Below are positions 1-43,602 of a stretch of 64,000 bases of DNA, one piece after another. The stretch comes from Alviniconcha marisindica. Taxonomy: Eukaryota; Mollusca; Gastropoda; Provannidae. A program made the translations under genes and the position numbers. A model generated the notes under the pieces. It saw only the letters and a program-made list of their open reading frames with translations, had not been told where the DNA came from and searched no databases. The stretch is taken from positions 225,001 through 289,000 of the forward strand of contig JABMCL010002745.1 in the NCBI GenBank assembly GCA_018857735.1, written 5' to 3'. Within the stretch, counting starts at the first letter, position 1. Every line of letters starts with the position of its first letter.

Positions 1-116
1 TGCGTCCATCTGCGGACAATGGAAGAAGAAACTGCCACCACCGAGAATAAAAAGACTGAAGTTTTTATCGCCCAGTCGGAGCAACATGGGGCCCATATGA
101 TCACAGCTGCAAGAAC

Positions 117-398
117 AGAAACAAAGCAAGGGATGTGTTATTGTGGCAAATCACTGAAGATTTGGATGCAGATAGCCCGCTGTTTTCGTATTAAAAACCA
201 AAGCGACCAAAAAGACGTCTTTGCCAAGGGGCCAAAGCTGTACTGAGAATACATAATAGAAACAAAGCAAAGAGTGCTTCTGTGGCAAACTGCTGAAGAT
301 TTGGGTGCAGACAGCCTGCTGTTTTCACATTAAGAACTAAAGCGACCAAAGACATCTTTGCAAAGTAGTCCTTTGCCAAGTGGGCAAAGCTGTATTAA
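117..398. repeat. Two-copy direct repeat, about 135 bp
   Basis: Positions 117-245 and 259-398 are diverged copies sharing motifs such as 'ctgaagatttgg.tgcaga' and 'ccaaagctgta'. No convincing coding potential. Confidence 0.6.
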
Positions 399-738
399 GA
401 ACGGCCTTAAAAAAAAAAAGATTAAAAAAAATCTTCATTGGAACAAACACAAATTCAACAGCAAAGAAAAAAGAAACCAAGAAAACACCCACTCAGTGGA
501 GATCATCTCACACTATGAAAACAAGAATAGGCAAATCAAAGTCCTTCAGCAAGCCACAGCAAGCCGCACAGCAACAGAACGTTTGTCCGATAGCGATACC
601 TTTACAGTACAGCCCGACTATGGCAGTAGGGGCAGCGAAACAGCCAACAATACACATATACACAAACACAGATATACATAATATATATATATATATACAG
701 AGTGCAGATTGCAAATTTGTCCCGCTGAATAACTAACT

Positions 739-1119
739 ATGGGAACAGCAAAAAAAAAAAAAAAAGGAAAAAAAGGTACAACAGGCAGGTGCAGAGTCTC
801 ACTTATGCCAGGACAAAAATCATCGGACTCAAAGACTGGAGTAAAAATGGGCTTGACGAGACGTGATTCTGTGGAGTTGGCCTCCGTCCAGTCCAGCGGT
901 CTCCAATCCCAGCCTGCAATTCACAACGCCCCGTTGGGCCATGGGATTAAAACGCAACACTTCCACCATCGCAGCGCGCAACCACCTGGCGCACGCTCCC
1001 TCCCATCTCAACACCATTTGCGGACTGGAGAGTTCCCCAGGTCAGCCTACTCTTTGTCAGTGCTCATGAGACAGAATGGTAATGACTTTTTTAAAAGCAC
1101 AATACACAAACAAGCATAG
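739..1119. other. Unassigned GC-richer stretch with short overlapping ORFs
   Basis: Sequence from about 790 to 1045 is richer in GC than its surroundings and open on both strands (plus reading LTRRDSVELASVQSSG; minus reading MVEVLRFNPMAQRG). I recognise no domain. The DEPDC5 continuation was looked for here and not found. It may be a decayed transposable element. Confidence 0.25.
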
Positions 1120-1259
1120 TGGAACCCCTTAAATGCAAAGTGAATGAAACCGTCAGTCTCACCTCTTTGTCAGAAAAATGTCTTAACACATCAAATACAG
1201 TTGAATTGCCCTGTTGGCTTTAGGTCTTTAAAAAAAGAAGAAAAGAAAGAAAAGAAAAA

Positions 1260-1283
1260 GGGGGGGGGGGGGGGGGGGGGGGG
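1260..1283. repeat. Poly-G run
   Basis: A run of about 24 G residues preceded by an A-rich aaagaaaag tract. Similar G or C runs recur near 2269, 22279, 26931, 27000, 29835, 32292 and 35840. Confidence 0.9.
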
Positions 1284-1381
1284 ATAAAATCATGAAATTA
1301 AAATTATTTGTTTCAGATTGTTTTCTGAAACAGCTGAAATGTTACAGAGCAATATATTTTTAGAAAGATAAAACTGTATAG

Positions 1382-1550
1382 CAAGTCTTATAAATTAACA
1401 CAAAAAAGATAATCTCACAGACCTTCAAGTCTTATAAATCAACACAGAAAAGTTAATCTCACAGACCAAGTCTTATAAATTAACACAGATAAGTTAATCT
1501 CACAGACCAAGTCTTATAAATTAACACAGATAAGTTAATCTCACAGACCT
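1382..1550. repeat. 41-bp tandem repeat, about 4 copies
   Basis: The unit begins caagtcttataaattaacac and ends gttaatctcacagac. Flanked by AT-rich sequence without a gene. Confidence 0.85.
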
Positions 1551-1925
1551 TACTCTGTCATGTCAGTAATAAAGTATCCAATCCAAAGCAAAACAAAGAT
1601 TTTCGTTTGTTTTCTGTTTGTTGTGCCTCAGCAAAACTTCTTTTTTAATAAAAAATAAGTCAAATCTATGCATTCTTTGGTGAAATTCATGATTGCGTAC
1701 TGTCATGTGTCAACAGATCCTCAAGAAAGCTGAAGAGAAAACGAAAAGGTTTCTCTCATAAAGAGCAGCAATCCATTTAAAAATCTTAACTTGTGACGGC
1801 ACAGATCAAAGACCTTGCTGCCAGCAGTGATGTAACACATGACATGACAGAGATAACATCGGAAACAGACCCGATTTGCAGTAAATCAGAGAGGCAAGTC
1901 TGTATAGAAAACTGGTGGCAGTTAA

Positions 1926-2225
1926 CCCCTTCACTGCCCCGGCCTGTAAAATTTCAAGGCTGAAAAGTGCACCCTACACGCCTGAAAAGAGAATATTAGA
2001 TGGTCCTGTAACAAGTCCGCTTTCAGTACAGCGCATTCCCGTCCCTAATAAGCCTTACGGTTTCAGTGGACGTTACGCACCATGTTTACTTAATGTGCAT
2101 TTTGATAGAAATCCTTTCACGTGCTCATGCAGAGTAGAAAAAGCCTTAATGATTTTCAAGTTCCGCACTTTTACTGGTCGTTTTCCCAGTGACACATTGG
2201 CAAGCATGGCAGTGAAAGAAAAGGG
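1926..2225. mobile_element. piggyBac-like MITE, 300 bp
   Basis: Bounded by TTAA on both sides (1922-1925 and 2226-2229), as for piggyBac target sites. Termini CCCCTTCACTGCC and GGCAGTGAAAGAAAAGGG are inverted repeats starting with CCC. No transposase is encoded. A relative lies at 9084-9307. Confidence 0.7.
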
Positions 2226-2380
2226 TTAATCATGTTGTTTCCCTTGGATATGTGGACCACATCCTACCCCCCCCCCCCCCCACCCTCCCCCCTCCCCCGG
2301 CCCCAAAAATAAGACTTCTGCTAGCAGGCTGTCAATGTGTTAATTAGAACTTACACAATGGGTTTGAGTGGTTTACCAAA

Positions 2381-2520
2381 ATCAACAAACAAGGGAGTTA
2401 ATTTGCGCTGGAAATACGTAACACAAGTACAACAGCAAAGACCCGAGTCGCCCACAGGAAAGTTTTCTCACCTGGTATGCGTGTAAATACAAGGTACATG
2501 AACTCTACCAGAGGTACATC
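2381..2520. mobile_element. Foldback MITE, left half only
   Basis: Matches the left arm of the elements at 33.9, 41.0 and 51.8 kb: caacaaacaagggagttaat, then acaagtacaacagcaaagac, a cctggtatgcgtgtaaatac motif and 'ccagaggtacat'. The right arm is absent. Confidence 0.7.
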
Positions 2521-3008
2521 CTCGTTTTCTTTGTTTGTTTGTTTACCAAACAGTAGGAAAAACGAGTTGGGTAAGTTTTGTTATAGCCAGCCTCTCGAGA
2601 GTGAGAAAGGAATTCATTTTCATTTCTGAGTCAACACCTCTGACACACCAAATAAAGGTTAACTTTGACATTTTTGCACATGCCGTTTGTGGAACACATC
2701 AAAACATGCAGTGCCAACCATTCCACACACAGACAAGGCACCAAATATATATATATATATATCTATTTACCCCAAAATACTAATTAATTAAATTAAATAA
2801 AGATAAATTTGGTTGCTACTGTTTTTATCTCCCTGAAAGAATACATACATACCGCATGTGTAATTTAAATCATCTGCATATTTCTTTGAAAAAACAACAA
2901 GAAACAGCTTCAAATACAACACACGCCCTAATGAGAAAAAGCTAGCTTTGTTTGGTTTCAGGTTTGCTGCTGATAAAAGCACGCATGCACGCATGCATGC
3001 ACCCACGC

Positions 3009-3124
3009 ACGCACACACACACACACGCACGCACACACAGTCACACACACACACACACACACAACACACATACACACACACACACACACACACAGTCACA
3101 CACACACACACACACAAACACACA
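3009..3124. repeat. CA microsatellite
   Basis: An interrupted (CA)n tract of about 115 bp. The His/Thr and Cys/Val ORFs over it are repeat artefacts. Confidence 0.95.
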
Positions 3125-3179
3125 TCACAAAAGACAAACAGGAGAAGACGAAAATATCTGACAAAAGAGAGAAAAGTAA

Positions 3180-4310
3180 AGCATAACTTTAAAGAATTTT
3201 AAATTTCTTCCCTGTTTGTTTTTTTATTTATTTAGTTTTCTGCACAGAATGAGTAACTATTATTTGATTAAAAAGAATAATTTGACGACAGCTTACACAT
3301 GGACTGAGTGTATGCACATGCATGCATCAGACAGTCATCCCCCCCCCCCACCACCATTCACCCCCACCCCAGCACACACACGTTAGCTAGTTAGTTAGTG
3401 ATAGGATTTTAACACCCTGTCAGTCTCACAGTCACCTCAGGACAATCAAACTCGGTCATAAGCAAATCGCAAAATGATTTTGGGAAGAAGAAAAAAAGTT
3501 TTTAGATTAAATTTGAATGAGTCCAGACAGGGTTTCTGTCGAAGAGGAAGGAAATAAAGAACACACACACATAAAACAACGAAGCAAGACAGAAAAACAG
3601 ACGCTGCATGCCTCGTTCACACAGTACACAAGACCACATGCAACGGACGAAGCTCGTGATTAAAACAAATTAGACAGCCTCTTGTCTCAGGTGAAAATGA
3701 TCTCAGGTGAAAATGATCTCAGGTGGAAGTTGACGAGCAAGGAAAAACTGAAAAGCACCACAGTTACAGGTAGGGATGATCCAGGTCTAAAACAATCAAC
3801 AAGAACAAAAGTCACAATAGCCGATTTCCGGAAATAACAGGCGAAGATAATTTGACAGTGTTTTCTTACTCCGGGAGAGTGAAGTCCCCTGAATGGAGGT
3901 GGCAGCGGAGAAGAGCCGATCTGCGACACTTTGAGATCTTCAGGCATGGACCTATTAAATTTATACTAGACTACCGGCTGGGGGAACCTACTATCCGATC
4001 TGCACGTTCCCCCGAGCAGTGAGTGTTTGATCGGCATTTCTGATGCCTTTTCTGCTTTTGTTTACGGGTATCCGTCATCTTCCCCACGTGCTGACTGTAC
4101 CCCAACAAAAGCGTGCCTACTCTGCGCTACACCCGCAGGCCTGGACCTATATATACAGGTCCATGCCCGAAGGCTCTTACCGAGTGCAGTCCCCTGGATT
4201 TCCGAAGATCGTCTATTAGTAATGTTCCAAATTGAACCATTCATTTTCAGGGCAAACCATGAAGTCAGAGAGAATGGTTTGAGAGCAGTATTGGAAACCA
4301 AGAAGACTCA
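3180..4310. other. No gene recognised; short palindromes near 3.95-4.17 kb
   Basis: AT-rich sequence with no convincing exon on either strand. Between 3970 and 4020 'ctgggggaac' and 'gttcccccgag' form an inverted pair. At about 4142-4166 'ggacctatatatacaggtcc' is a near-perfect 20-bp palindrome. Confidence 0.5.
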
Positions 4311-4612
4311 GCCATGCTAACCAGCGTATGACGTACAGCCATGCTAATCAGCGTATGACGTACAGCCATGCTAATCAGCGTATGACGTACAGCCATGCTA
4401 ATCAGCGTATGACGTACAGCCATGCTAATCAGCATGCTAATCAGGTATGACGTACAGCCATGCTAATCAGCGTATGACGTACAGCCAGCTAATCAGCGTA
4501 TGACGTACAGCCATGCTAATCAGCATATGATGTACAGCCATGCTAATCAGCGTATGACGTACAGCCATGCTAATCAGAGTATGACGTACAGCCATGCTAA
4601 TCAGCGTATCAC
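4310..4612. repeat. 27-bp tandem repeat, about 11 copies
   Basis: The unit agccatgctaatcagcgtat plus gacgtac gives a TGACGTAC octamer per unit, resembling a CRE half-site. Some copies are shortened. Confidence 0.9.
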
Positions 4613-4740
4613 ATTAACGTTGTTTTCAAACGGCAAGTCCACTCTGCGCCCAAAGATAAATGGAAACGCAAACTCATGAACCAAACACGTGCACCAAACC
4701 AAAAACTGAACCTCCAGTTTGCAGAATATTTCGGTTCTTG

Positions 4741-6275
4741 AAGCCATGTATGTGCCATTCATACTGTGTTACATCAAAACATAATGAGACATCATGCATG
4801 TGCCACTCATAATGTGTTGTATCAAAACATAATGAGACGTCATGCATGTGCCACTCATAATGTGTTGTATCAAAACATAATGAGACGTCATGCATGTGCC
4901 ACGCATAATGTGTTGTATCAAAACATAATGAGACGTCATGCATGTGCCACTCATAATGTGTTGTATCAAAACATAATGAGACGTCATGCATGTGCCACTC
5001 ATAATGTGTTGTATCAAAACATAATGAGACGTCATGCATGTGCCACTCATAATGTGTTCTTTCAAAACACGTTATATCAAAACATAATGTGATGTCATGC
5101 ATGCGCCACTCATAATGTGTTGTATCAAAACATAATGAGACGTCATGCATGTGCCACTCATAATGTGTTGTATCAAAACATAATGAGACGTCATGCATGT
5201 GCCACTCATAATGTGTTGTATCAAAACATAATGAGACGTCATGCATGTGCCACTCATAATGTGTTGTATCAAAACATAATGTGATGTTATGCATGTGCCA
5301 CCCATAATGTGTTCTTTCAAAACACGTTATATCAAAACATAATGTGATGTCATGCATGCGCCACTCATAATGTGTTGTATCAAAACATAATGAGACGTCA
5401 TGTATGTGCCACTCATAATGTGTTGTATCAAAACATAATGAGACGTCATGCATGTGCCACTCATAATGTGTTGTATCAAAACATAATGGACGTCATGCAT
5501 GTGCCACTCATAATGTTTGTATCAAAACATAATGTGATGTTATGCATTGCCACTCATAATGTGTTCTTCAAAACAGTTTATCAAAACATAATGAGACGTC
5601 ATGCATGTGCCACTCATAATGTGTTGTATCAAAACATAATGTGATGTATGCATATGCACTATGTGCCAACACTCAAAACATATGATGTCATGCATCACTC
5701 ATAATTGTATCAAAACAATGAACGTCATGCATGTGCCACTCATAATGTGTTTATCAAAACATAATGCATGATTGCCACTCAAAGTGTTGTATCAAAACAT
5801 AATGTATGTATGCAGTGCCACCCATAATGTGTGTTCTATCAAAACATGTGATCATGCATCGCCAATTTTTTGTCATGTATGTGCCACTCATAATCTGTTC
5901 TATCAAAACTAACGTGATGTCGTGCATATGCCACTCATAATGTATTCTATCAAAATATAATGTGTTCTATCAAAACATAATGTCATGCTATGCAGGTGCT
6001 ACTGATAATGTATTCTATCAATACATAATAAAATGTTCCATCAAAACATATGCTGTCATGCATACAACACTTATGATGTGTTGTATCAAAAGACAATGTA
6101 ATGCTATGCATGTGACATTCATAATGTGTTTTATGAAAACATACCATGCATGTGTCACTCGTGTGTTCTATCAAAACATGTGTTCTTTCAAAACATGCAT
6201 GTGGCACTCACAGTGTGCTCTGTCAAAGCATAATGTGTTCCATCAAAACAAATATGTGTTCTGCCATTAACATAA
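4741..6275. repeat. 51-bp minisatellite, intact to about 5.65 kb, then decaying
   Basis: The unit contains cactcataatgtgttgtatc, then aaaacataatgagacgtcat. A variant with 'ttctttcaaaacacgttata' recurs about every 270 bp, giving a higher-order pattern. Because 51 is a multiple of 3, a 259-codon minus-strand ORF of 17-residue repeats is open. I regard this as an artefact. Confidence 0.92.
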
Positions 6276-6363
6276 TGTGACAACATGCTGGGATTCATTT
6301 CCAGTTATAACCAACATTTACAGCACAGCAAGCCCATTTTATATATTCAAGCTTCAACCCACT

Positions 6364-6364
6364 T

Positions 6365-6402
<38 letters not shown>

Positions 6403-6462
6403 ACCACCACCACCACCACCACCACCACCACCACCACCACCACCACCAACAACAACAACAAC
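6364..6462. repeat. Compound trinucleotide repeat (CAG)n(CAC)n(CAA)n
   Basis: About 12 CAG, then about 16 CAC, then about 5 CAA units. Reads as Gln/His, Ser/His or Ala/Thr runs in short ORFs. Not part of a recognised exon. Confidence 0.95.
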
Positions 6463-6469
6463 TACACAG

Positions 6470-6850
6470 CATTCCACACGCATAACCACAAAGTGTTACA
6501 AGTAACACGCACAAAGCACAGCATTCCACACACATAACCACAAAGTGTTACAAGTAACACGCACAAAGCACAGCATTCCACACACATAACCACAAAGTGT
6601 TACAAGTAACACGCACAAAGCACAACATTCCACACACATAACCACAAAGTGTTACAAGTAACACGCACAAAGCGCAACATTCCACACACAACCACAAAGT
6701 GTTACAAGTAACACGCACAAAGCACAGCATCCCACACACATAACCACAAAGTGTTACAAGTAACACGCACAAAGCACAGCATTCCACACACATAACCACA
6801 AAGTGTTACAAGTAACACACACAAAGCACAACATTGCACATACAAACACA
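6470..6850. repeat. 52-bp tandem repeat, about 7 copies
   Basis: The unit begins cataaccacaaagtgttaca and continues agtaacacgcacaaagcaca. It directly follows the trinucleotide tract. Confidence 0.92.
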
Positions 6851-6861
6851 AAGTATGCAAC

Positions 6862-7187
6862 AACCATGCAGTACAGGCAACCTTCAACAAGAAATCCACC
6901 AAATATTTCACTTCAGGACGCACCAGAAAAATCGCAGGTTGAATGAAGTTGAAGGTTATGTATAATCTGTCTATGCGGATTGAATAAAGTAAAGGTTACG
7001 TGTAATTTGTCTGACACCTTTAAGCCATGCAGTACAGGCAACCTTCAACAAGAAATCCACCAAATATTTCACTTCAGGACGCACCAGAAAAGATGCAGGT
7101 TGAATGAAGTTGAAGGTTACGTATAACCTGTCTATGCAGATCGAATGAAGTTAAAGGTTACGCGTAATTTGTCTGACACCTTTAAGC
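6862..7187. repeat. 161-bp tandem duplication
   Basis: Two copies starting 'ccatgcagtacaggcaacc', each ending 'cacctttaagc', with a few substitutions. Confidence 0.9.
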
Positions 7188-7189
7188 TA

Positions 7190-8589
7190 GATGCTGGGTT
7201 TCCAGCTGAAAAGTGCAATCAGGTAAAGGAATCCTTATCCATGATTGAATCCATTCATCATGAATAATGATCCCATCCTTACGATCATCAATAATGAAAT
7301 CTGTGTTGTGTTGAGCACCAGGAACATTACAGAAAACACCCAGAAAATTGTTTACCTAACGCAGTACTCAAAACTATGGGTGAACAACTGTTTCAAACAA
7401 CAGAACTTAAGGAAATCAATTTGTTTCAAAATACAAAGAGCAAGTAATGAATCAGTTTTTTTACGCCCAGTCAACCAGTATGCCTCTATCAGGGCAGAAG
7501 GGGAAATAACTGTGCTTCAAAAATAAAAGGAGCTATGATTAAATTTGTTTCAAATAAAACGAACACTGGCTAACTAGTTTCACATAAAAAAAGCAATGGG
7601 TAACTAAGATCCAAATACGTTTTCCAATGCTGGCAGTCATCCTCGTTTCAGATTTTTTAATGGGCAAATAAATTTGTTTCAAGTAAAAAGAACCACAGGT
7701 ATATAAATCAGTTTCAAATCAAAGGAACTCCCACAAAACATCTTACAACCACTGCAAAGCAAAGGTAAGTGTGGTTCTTTTGTTCTAGCCTTTCTTTTTA
7801 TTATTATTATTATTGTTTTTTCACCTTAACGAAAGAAAATCTTGGCAGAAGTCCAAACATCACATCACAAATATGTATATGGACGCAGAAGATTCTTCTT
7901 TGCGTCTTTCCATCTTAATCAAATTGCTTGCACCAACAAAAGTCACAAGCATTTAGTCAGGGGTGGGGGGTGGGGGTGGGAATGATGAACCCAATAGGCT
8001 CTTTATGAAGAGAGTAGGACTCTCTCACTCTCTCTCATCCCCCCCCCCCCCCCACCCACCCACCACCCCATCAGATTTACTCTGTGTAAGGTTTTCCAGA
8101 TCTAACTATAACAGCACAACAATTAAGTACTGGCTTTTTTTTTTATACGCTCTGATTGATTGATTGACTGATTGAACTTTATTACACAAGGATAGAGGTT
8201 TAGGCACGAATGCCTGTCGTTCAACCTGCCCTTGGAACAGTTACAAACACTTATATATATATATAATATATGATCATAGTGGGAAAATCAGTGCCAATCG
8301 ATAATTATGAACAATACAAAAGAGTAATCAATCAAATCACTGGGAGACTATACATGCATGTATATATATATATTAGAAACCAAGAAAATAAATTTGAGCT
8401 AAAATTAGAAGATTTTTTTTTTTTTTTAACAAAGTGTTGGACCTCTGCACTTCTTTTATATTTCCCACTGCACAGAAACGGGTGTGGGGCTCAACGGCTA
8501 CCTTTCGAGCGCAGTGTTGAAAGTGACCTGCGTTGAGAGAACTGGATGCTACGGTGGACACAAGACAGGCTGGTGAGCAGCGGACTCAC

Positions 8590-8590
<1 letters not shown>
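7190..8590. other. Intronic or flanking sequence without recognised exon
   Basis: AT-rich, with several 'gtttcaaataaaa' direct repeats (7530-7720), a pyrimidine run at 8025-8070 and a TA tract. The motif acgcccagtcaaccagtatg at about 7466 recurs at about 51162 and marks a dispersed repeat. The DEPDC5 exon after 8590 was searched for and not found. Confidence 0.5.
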
Positions 8591-39394
<30,804 letters not shown>

Positions 39395-39505
39395 CTTCTG
39401 AGGCTTTTGGGACTCTAGAGCTCTTCTGTGAAGAAGAAGCAGTTACTCATAGACCGAGGGGAAATAACTCTAGCACCCTGGCACTTCGCACCGTAAACAA
39501 CCAAA
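39395..39505. promoter_or_regulatory. Bidirectional DEPDC5/AIP promoter and 5' UTR interval
   Basis: Only 111 bp separate the DEPDC5 start codon (minus) and the AIP start codon (plus), so both transcripts must start within it, inside the partner's first exon region, or at upstream non-coding exons. No TATA box is evident. It is one of few stretches here without tandem repeats. Confidence 0.7.
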
Positions 39506-39610
39506 ATGAACCACCACGAAATACTCGCCGAACTGGAAAAAAGATTCATCCGTAAAAAGATCTTGCATGCAGGAGTAGGCGATCTTCCTGAGTATGTTGC
39601 TGGGGGAAAG
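39506..39610 (+). CDS. AIP: AIP exon 1 (start codon)
   Basis: ATG at 39506 in context ccaaaATG. Encodes [20 protein letters not shown] and ends [11 protein letters not shown]. Donor gtacgt; ends in phase 0. Confidence 0.94.
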
Positions 39611-40323
39611 GTACGTTTAGCAAGAACAGAAAACGAAAACAAAAACATCGCTGGAAGCAAGCCACTGACTCGGTGTCCGCACCAGCATGACTTCGTAATA
39701 ATTTTTGTTTAACTTACAACGGTCCACATTCGTATGATGATCTTGCTGATTATTTTGCTACTATAACTTTGGTAAAATTTGTAGAAATAATTTTCAGGAC
39801 AATTTTTATCAGCTAACATTTATGGACTGTCAGTTATGATTATGAATTGGGTGCGATTTGCGATCGATGAATCACTGAATGGCTTGATGCGCAGTTGTGT
39901 CCTGCTCCAAAGAGAAATAAGAGTAGGACTTCAACCATGCAGTTTATTTTTCAGGTGACGTTTCACTATCACACAACTCTGGTGGACGATGACCGGACAT
40001 TGCTGGACGACAGCAAGGCGATCAATAAGCCGATGGAGCTGATCATTGGCAAGCAGTTCAAGCTGGAGGTGTGGGAGACACTACTCAAGACCATGAGAGT
40101 CAAAGAGACCGCAGAGTTCCTGGTGGGAGATATTAAGGTACAGTTTCCAGAAATCAAGATGCAAAAATAGGTAGTAGTACTACTAGCAAAAACAGTAGTA
40201 GTACTAGTAGCAGTAGAAGTAGAAGTAGTAGTGTGTGTGTGTACTGTGTGTGTGTGTGTGTGCGCATGCGCACGTGCATGCATGCTAGTGTACACACAAA
40301 CACGCATGTGTGTGTGCACACAT

Positions 40324-40387
<64 letters not shown>

Positions 40388-43300
40388 TGGCCAAGATTTT
40401 GCACTTGAGAAACACTTTAATTATTATTTATTGTTATTAATATTACTCCTAACATTTGTGCAAGAGGAACAGAATATATAATCATATAATAATGATGATT
40501 TGGCCTACTCCTTATCACTCGGCAAATGGAAGAAGAACAGTACAGGTGTTGCAGCAGCTGTGTTTTGCTTTTTGCCAACAGGACACAGCTGTTTACCCGA
40601 CAGTTGCCAAGAGTCTGCGGGACATTAACAAGGGCCACGCCCACACCACCAACCACCATTGCTGTGGCATGATGATGGATGGAGGAACAGGCTACGCTGA
40701 TCTGAACGAACTGATGAAGAAGCCACAGCCACTTTTCTTCACTCTGGGTAGGCATCATAACTGCCTCAGCTTGACCGCTCCTGGCTAGTTGACTGCATAA
40801 TAATAAATGCGTTTCTAATGCAATGAATCCCTCTATGACTATACGTGTGTGAGGCTGAAAGTGCTATACATGAAACGTAACAACAATACACAACCTAAAT
40901 TAATCATGCATTACCTGTCTCACTCTATCCCTCCCCGCCCCTGCATCCACACATGCACTCACACATACACACAATCTCGCAACCCCTCGCTACACTCCTT
41001 AATCAACACACAAGGGAGTTAATCGGCATTCAAAATATGTAACATGAGTACAACAACAAAGACCTGAGTCACCTACGGTAACACTCACCTGGCATGTGTG
41101 TAAATACAAGGTATGAAAATTCCACCAGAGGTACATTGTCTGAGGTACCACAGAGGTACATCTGTACATGTGTGAGGATGTACATGTATCTGGTGGAGTT
41201 TATGTACCTTGTATTTACATGCGTGCCAGGTAAGAGTTACCATAGGCAACTCAGGTCTTTGTTGTTGTACTTGTGTTACAGATTTCAAGATGAAGTAATG
41301 CTTAATGTCCTCAGATGTCAGTTAACATATTAGGGACAAGTTGTGACCAATGCCGAAGCATGGTTCAATATAGCTTTACGTCCACAGAAACCAGAAGGCT
41401 CGTTAGGACGGACAGCCCAGGACAGCCACCTCGACTCTCACACAGCTCCTGAACTATGAGATTTCAAGTGCTGATTAACTGCCTTAAGTGTGTTGATTCT
41501 ATACAAGCACTCTGGGCCTCATTCTGTTTCAGATTTTTTACACTCATTAAAATTTACATTCCAACCCACCAGCTATGCTCTTCTTCCGATACTTCCATTT
41601 TTTGTTGTCTTCCCTCTGTGTGCATGCTCTCACTTGTTCAGAAATCTTTTTCATGTTCCTCATCGTCTGTCTTGAACACTCCCTTGCAAAGTCACAGAGT
41701 TGTTAAATTACCCTTTCTGATTTAAAACAAACGAACCCTTATGATTGCCTTAACACAGTTGTTACCCCTTCTGATTAAAAAACAAACAAACCCAGTTGTT
41801 AAAGCCCCATTTCTGATTTTAAAAACAACAACCTTGGTGATTGCCTTTACTGAGTTGTTAAAGTACCATTTCTGATTAAAAAACAAACAAATCCTTATGA
41901 CTGCATTCATAGAGTTGTTAAAGTACCCTTTCTGATTAAAAAACCCCTTGATATTGCTTTTATAGAGTTGTTAAAGTACGCTTTCTGATATAAAAAACCT
42001 TGATATTGCTTAATTATAGAGTTGTTAAAGTACCCTTTCCGATTTAAAAAACCTTGATATTGCTTTTATAGAGTTGTTAAAGTACCCTTTTTGATTTAAA
42101 AAACCTTGATATTGCTTTTATAGAGTTGTTAAAGTACCCTTTCTGATTTAAAAAAACCTTGATTTGCTTTTATAGAGTTGTTAAAGTACCCTTTCTGATT
42201 TAAAAAACCTTGATATTGCTTTTATAGAGTTGTTAAAGTACCCTTTCTGATTTAAAAAACCTTGATATTGCTTTTATAGAGTTGTTAAAGTACCCTTTCT
42301 GATTTAAAAAACCTTGATATTGCTTTTATAGAGTTGTTAAAGTACCCTTTCTGATTTAAAAAACCTTGATATTGCTTTTATAGAGTTGTTAAAGTACCCT
42401 TTCTGATTTAAAAAACCTTGATATTGCTTTTATAGAGTTGTTAAAGTACCCTTTCTGATTTAAAAAACCTTGATATTGCTTTTATAGAGTTGTTAAAGTA
42501 CCCTTTCTGATTTAAAAAACCTTGATATTGCTTTTATAAAAGTTGTTAAAGTACGCTTTCTGATTAAAAAACCTTTGATATTGCTTTATAGAGTTGTTAA
42601 AGTACCCTTTCTGATTTAAAAAAATCTTGATATTGCTTTTATAGAGTTGTTAAAGTACCCTTTCTGATTAAAAAAACCTTGATATTGCTTTTATAGAGTT
42701 GTTAAAGTACCCTTTCTGATTAAAAAAACCTTGATATTGCTTTTATAGAGTTGTTAAAGTACCCTTTCTGATTTAAAAAACCTTGATATTGCTTTTATAG
42801 AGTTGTTAAAGTACCCCTTCTGATTAAAAAAAACAACTTGATATTGCTTTTATAGAGTTGTTAAGGAACCCTTTCTGATTTAAAAAACCTTGATATTGCT
42901 TTTATAGAGTTGTTAAAGCACCCTTTCTGATTTAAAAAACCTTGATATTGCTTTTATAGAGTTGTTAAAGTACCCCTTTCTGATTTAAAAAAACCTTGAT
43001 ATTGCTTTTATAGAGTTGTTAAGGAACCCTTTCTGATTTAAAAACCCTTGATATTGCTTTTATAGAGTTGTTAAAGTACCCTTTCTGATTTAAAAAACCT
43101 TGATATTGCTGTTATAGAGTTGTTAAAGTACCCTTTCTGATTTAAAAAACCTTGATATTGCTTAAATTATAGAGTTGTTAAAGTACCCTTTCTGATTGAA
43201 AAAAACCTTGATATTGCTTTTATAGAATTGTTAAAGTACGCTTTCTGATTAACCCCTCCCTTGATGATTGCCTTCGCAGAGTTATTGAAATACCAGGCAC

Positions 43301-43530
43301 CACAGGACTTTGAGAAGGAAACATGGACGATGAACGCAGAGGAAAAGACGGCGTTGATCCCAAAGCTGAAAGAATCAGGGAACCAGCTGTACAAGGAAAA
43401 GAGGATCTCTGAAGCCTCAGACAAATATGCAGAGGCCCTTGGTCTCCTGGAGCAGCTGGCAACGCTGTAAGACGCCAGCCATTTCCATTTTGCCTCGCCT
43501 TTCTTTCTCTCTGTCTCCCAGTCTGTTTTA

Positions 43531-43602
<72 letters not shown>

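Noticed and set aside
4674..5453. 259-codon minus-strand ORF with 17-residue repeats (HYEWHMHDVSLCFDTT)
   Set aside because: It lies wholly in the 51-bp array; the opposite strand and other frames are also open because the unit length is a multiple of three. No start context, splice site or domain.
4674..6270. CRISPR-like array
   Set aside because: Units are head-to-tail copies of a whole 51-bp sequence without unique spacers, and the genome is eukaryotic.
1..8589. Further DEPDC5 exons (VDWKSL block, SHEN and DEP domains)
   Set aside because: Searched on the minus strand by eye for the conserved blocks with flanking AG and GT; none found, so the rest of the gene is taken to lie beyond the window.
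41700..43260. Array units as introner-like miniature introns
   Set aside because: Units have acceptor-like tatag sites but no consistent GT donor at the expected place, so they do not look like self-contained introns.
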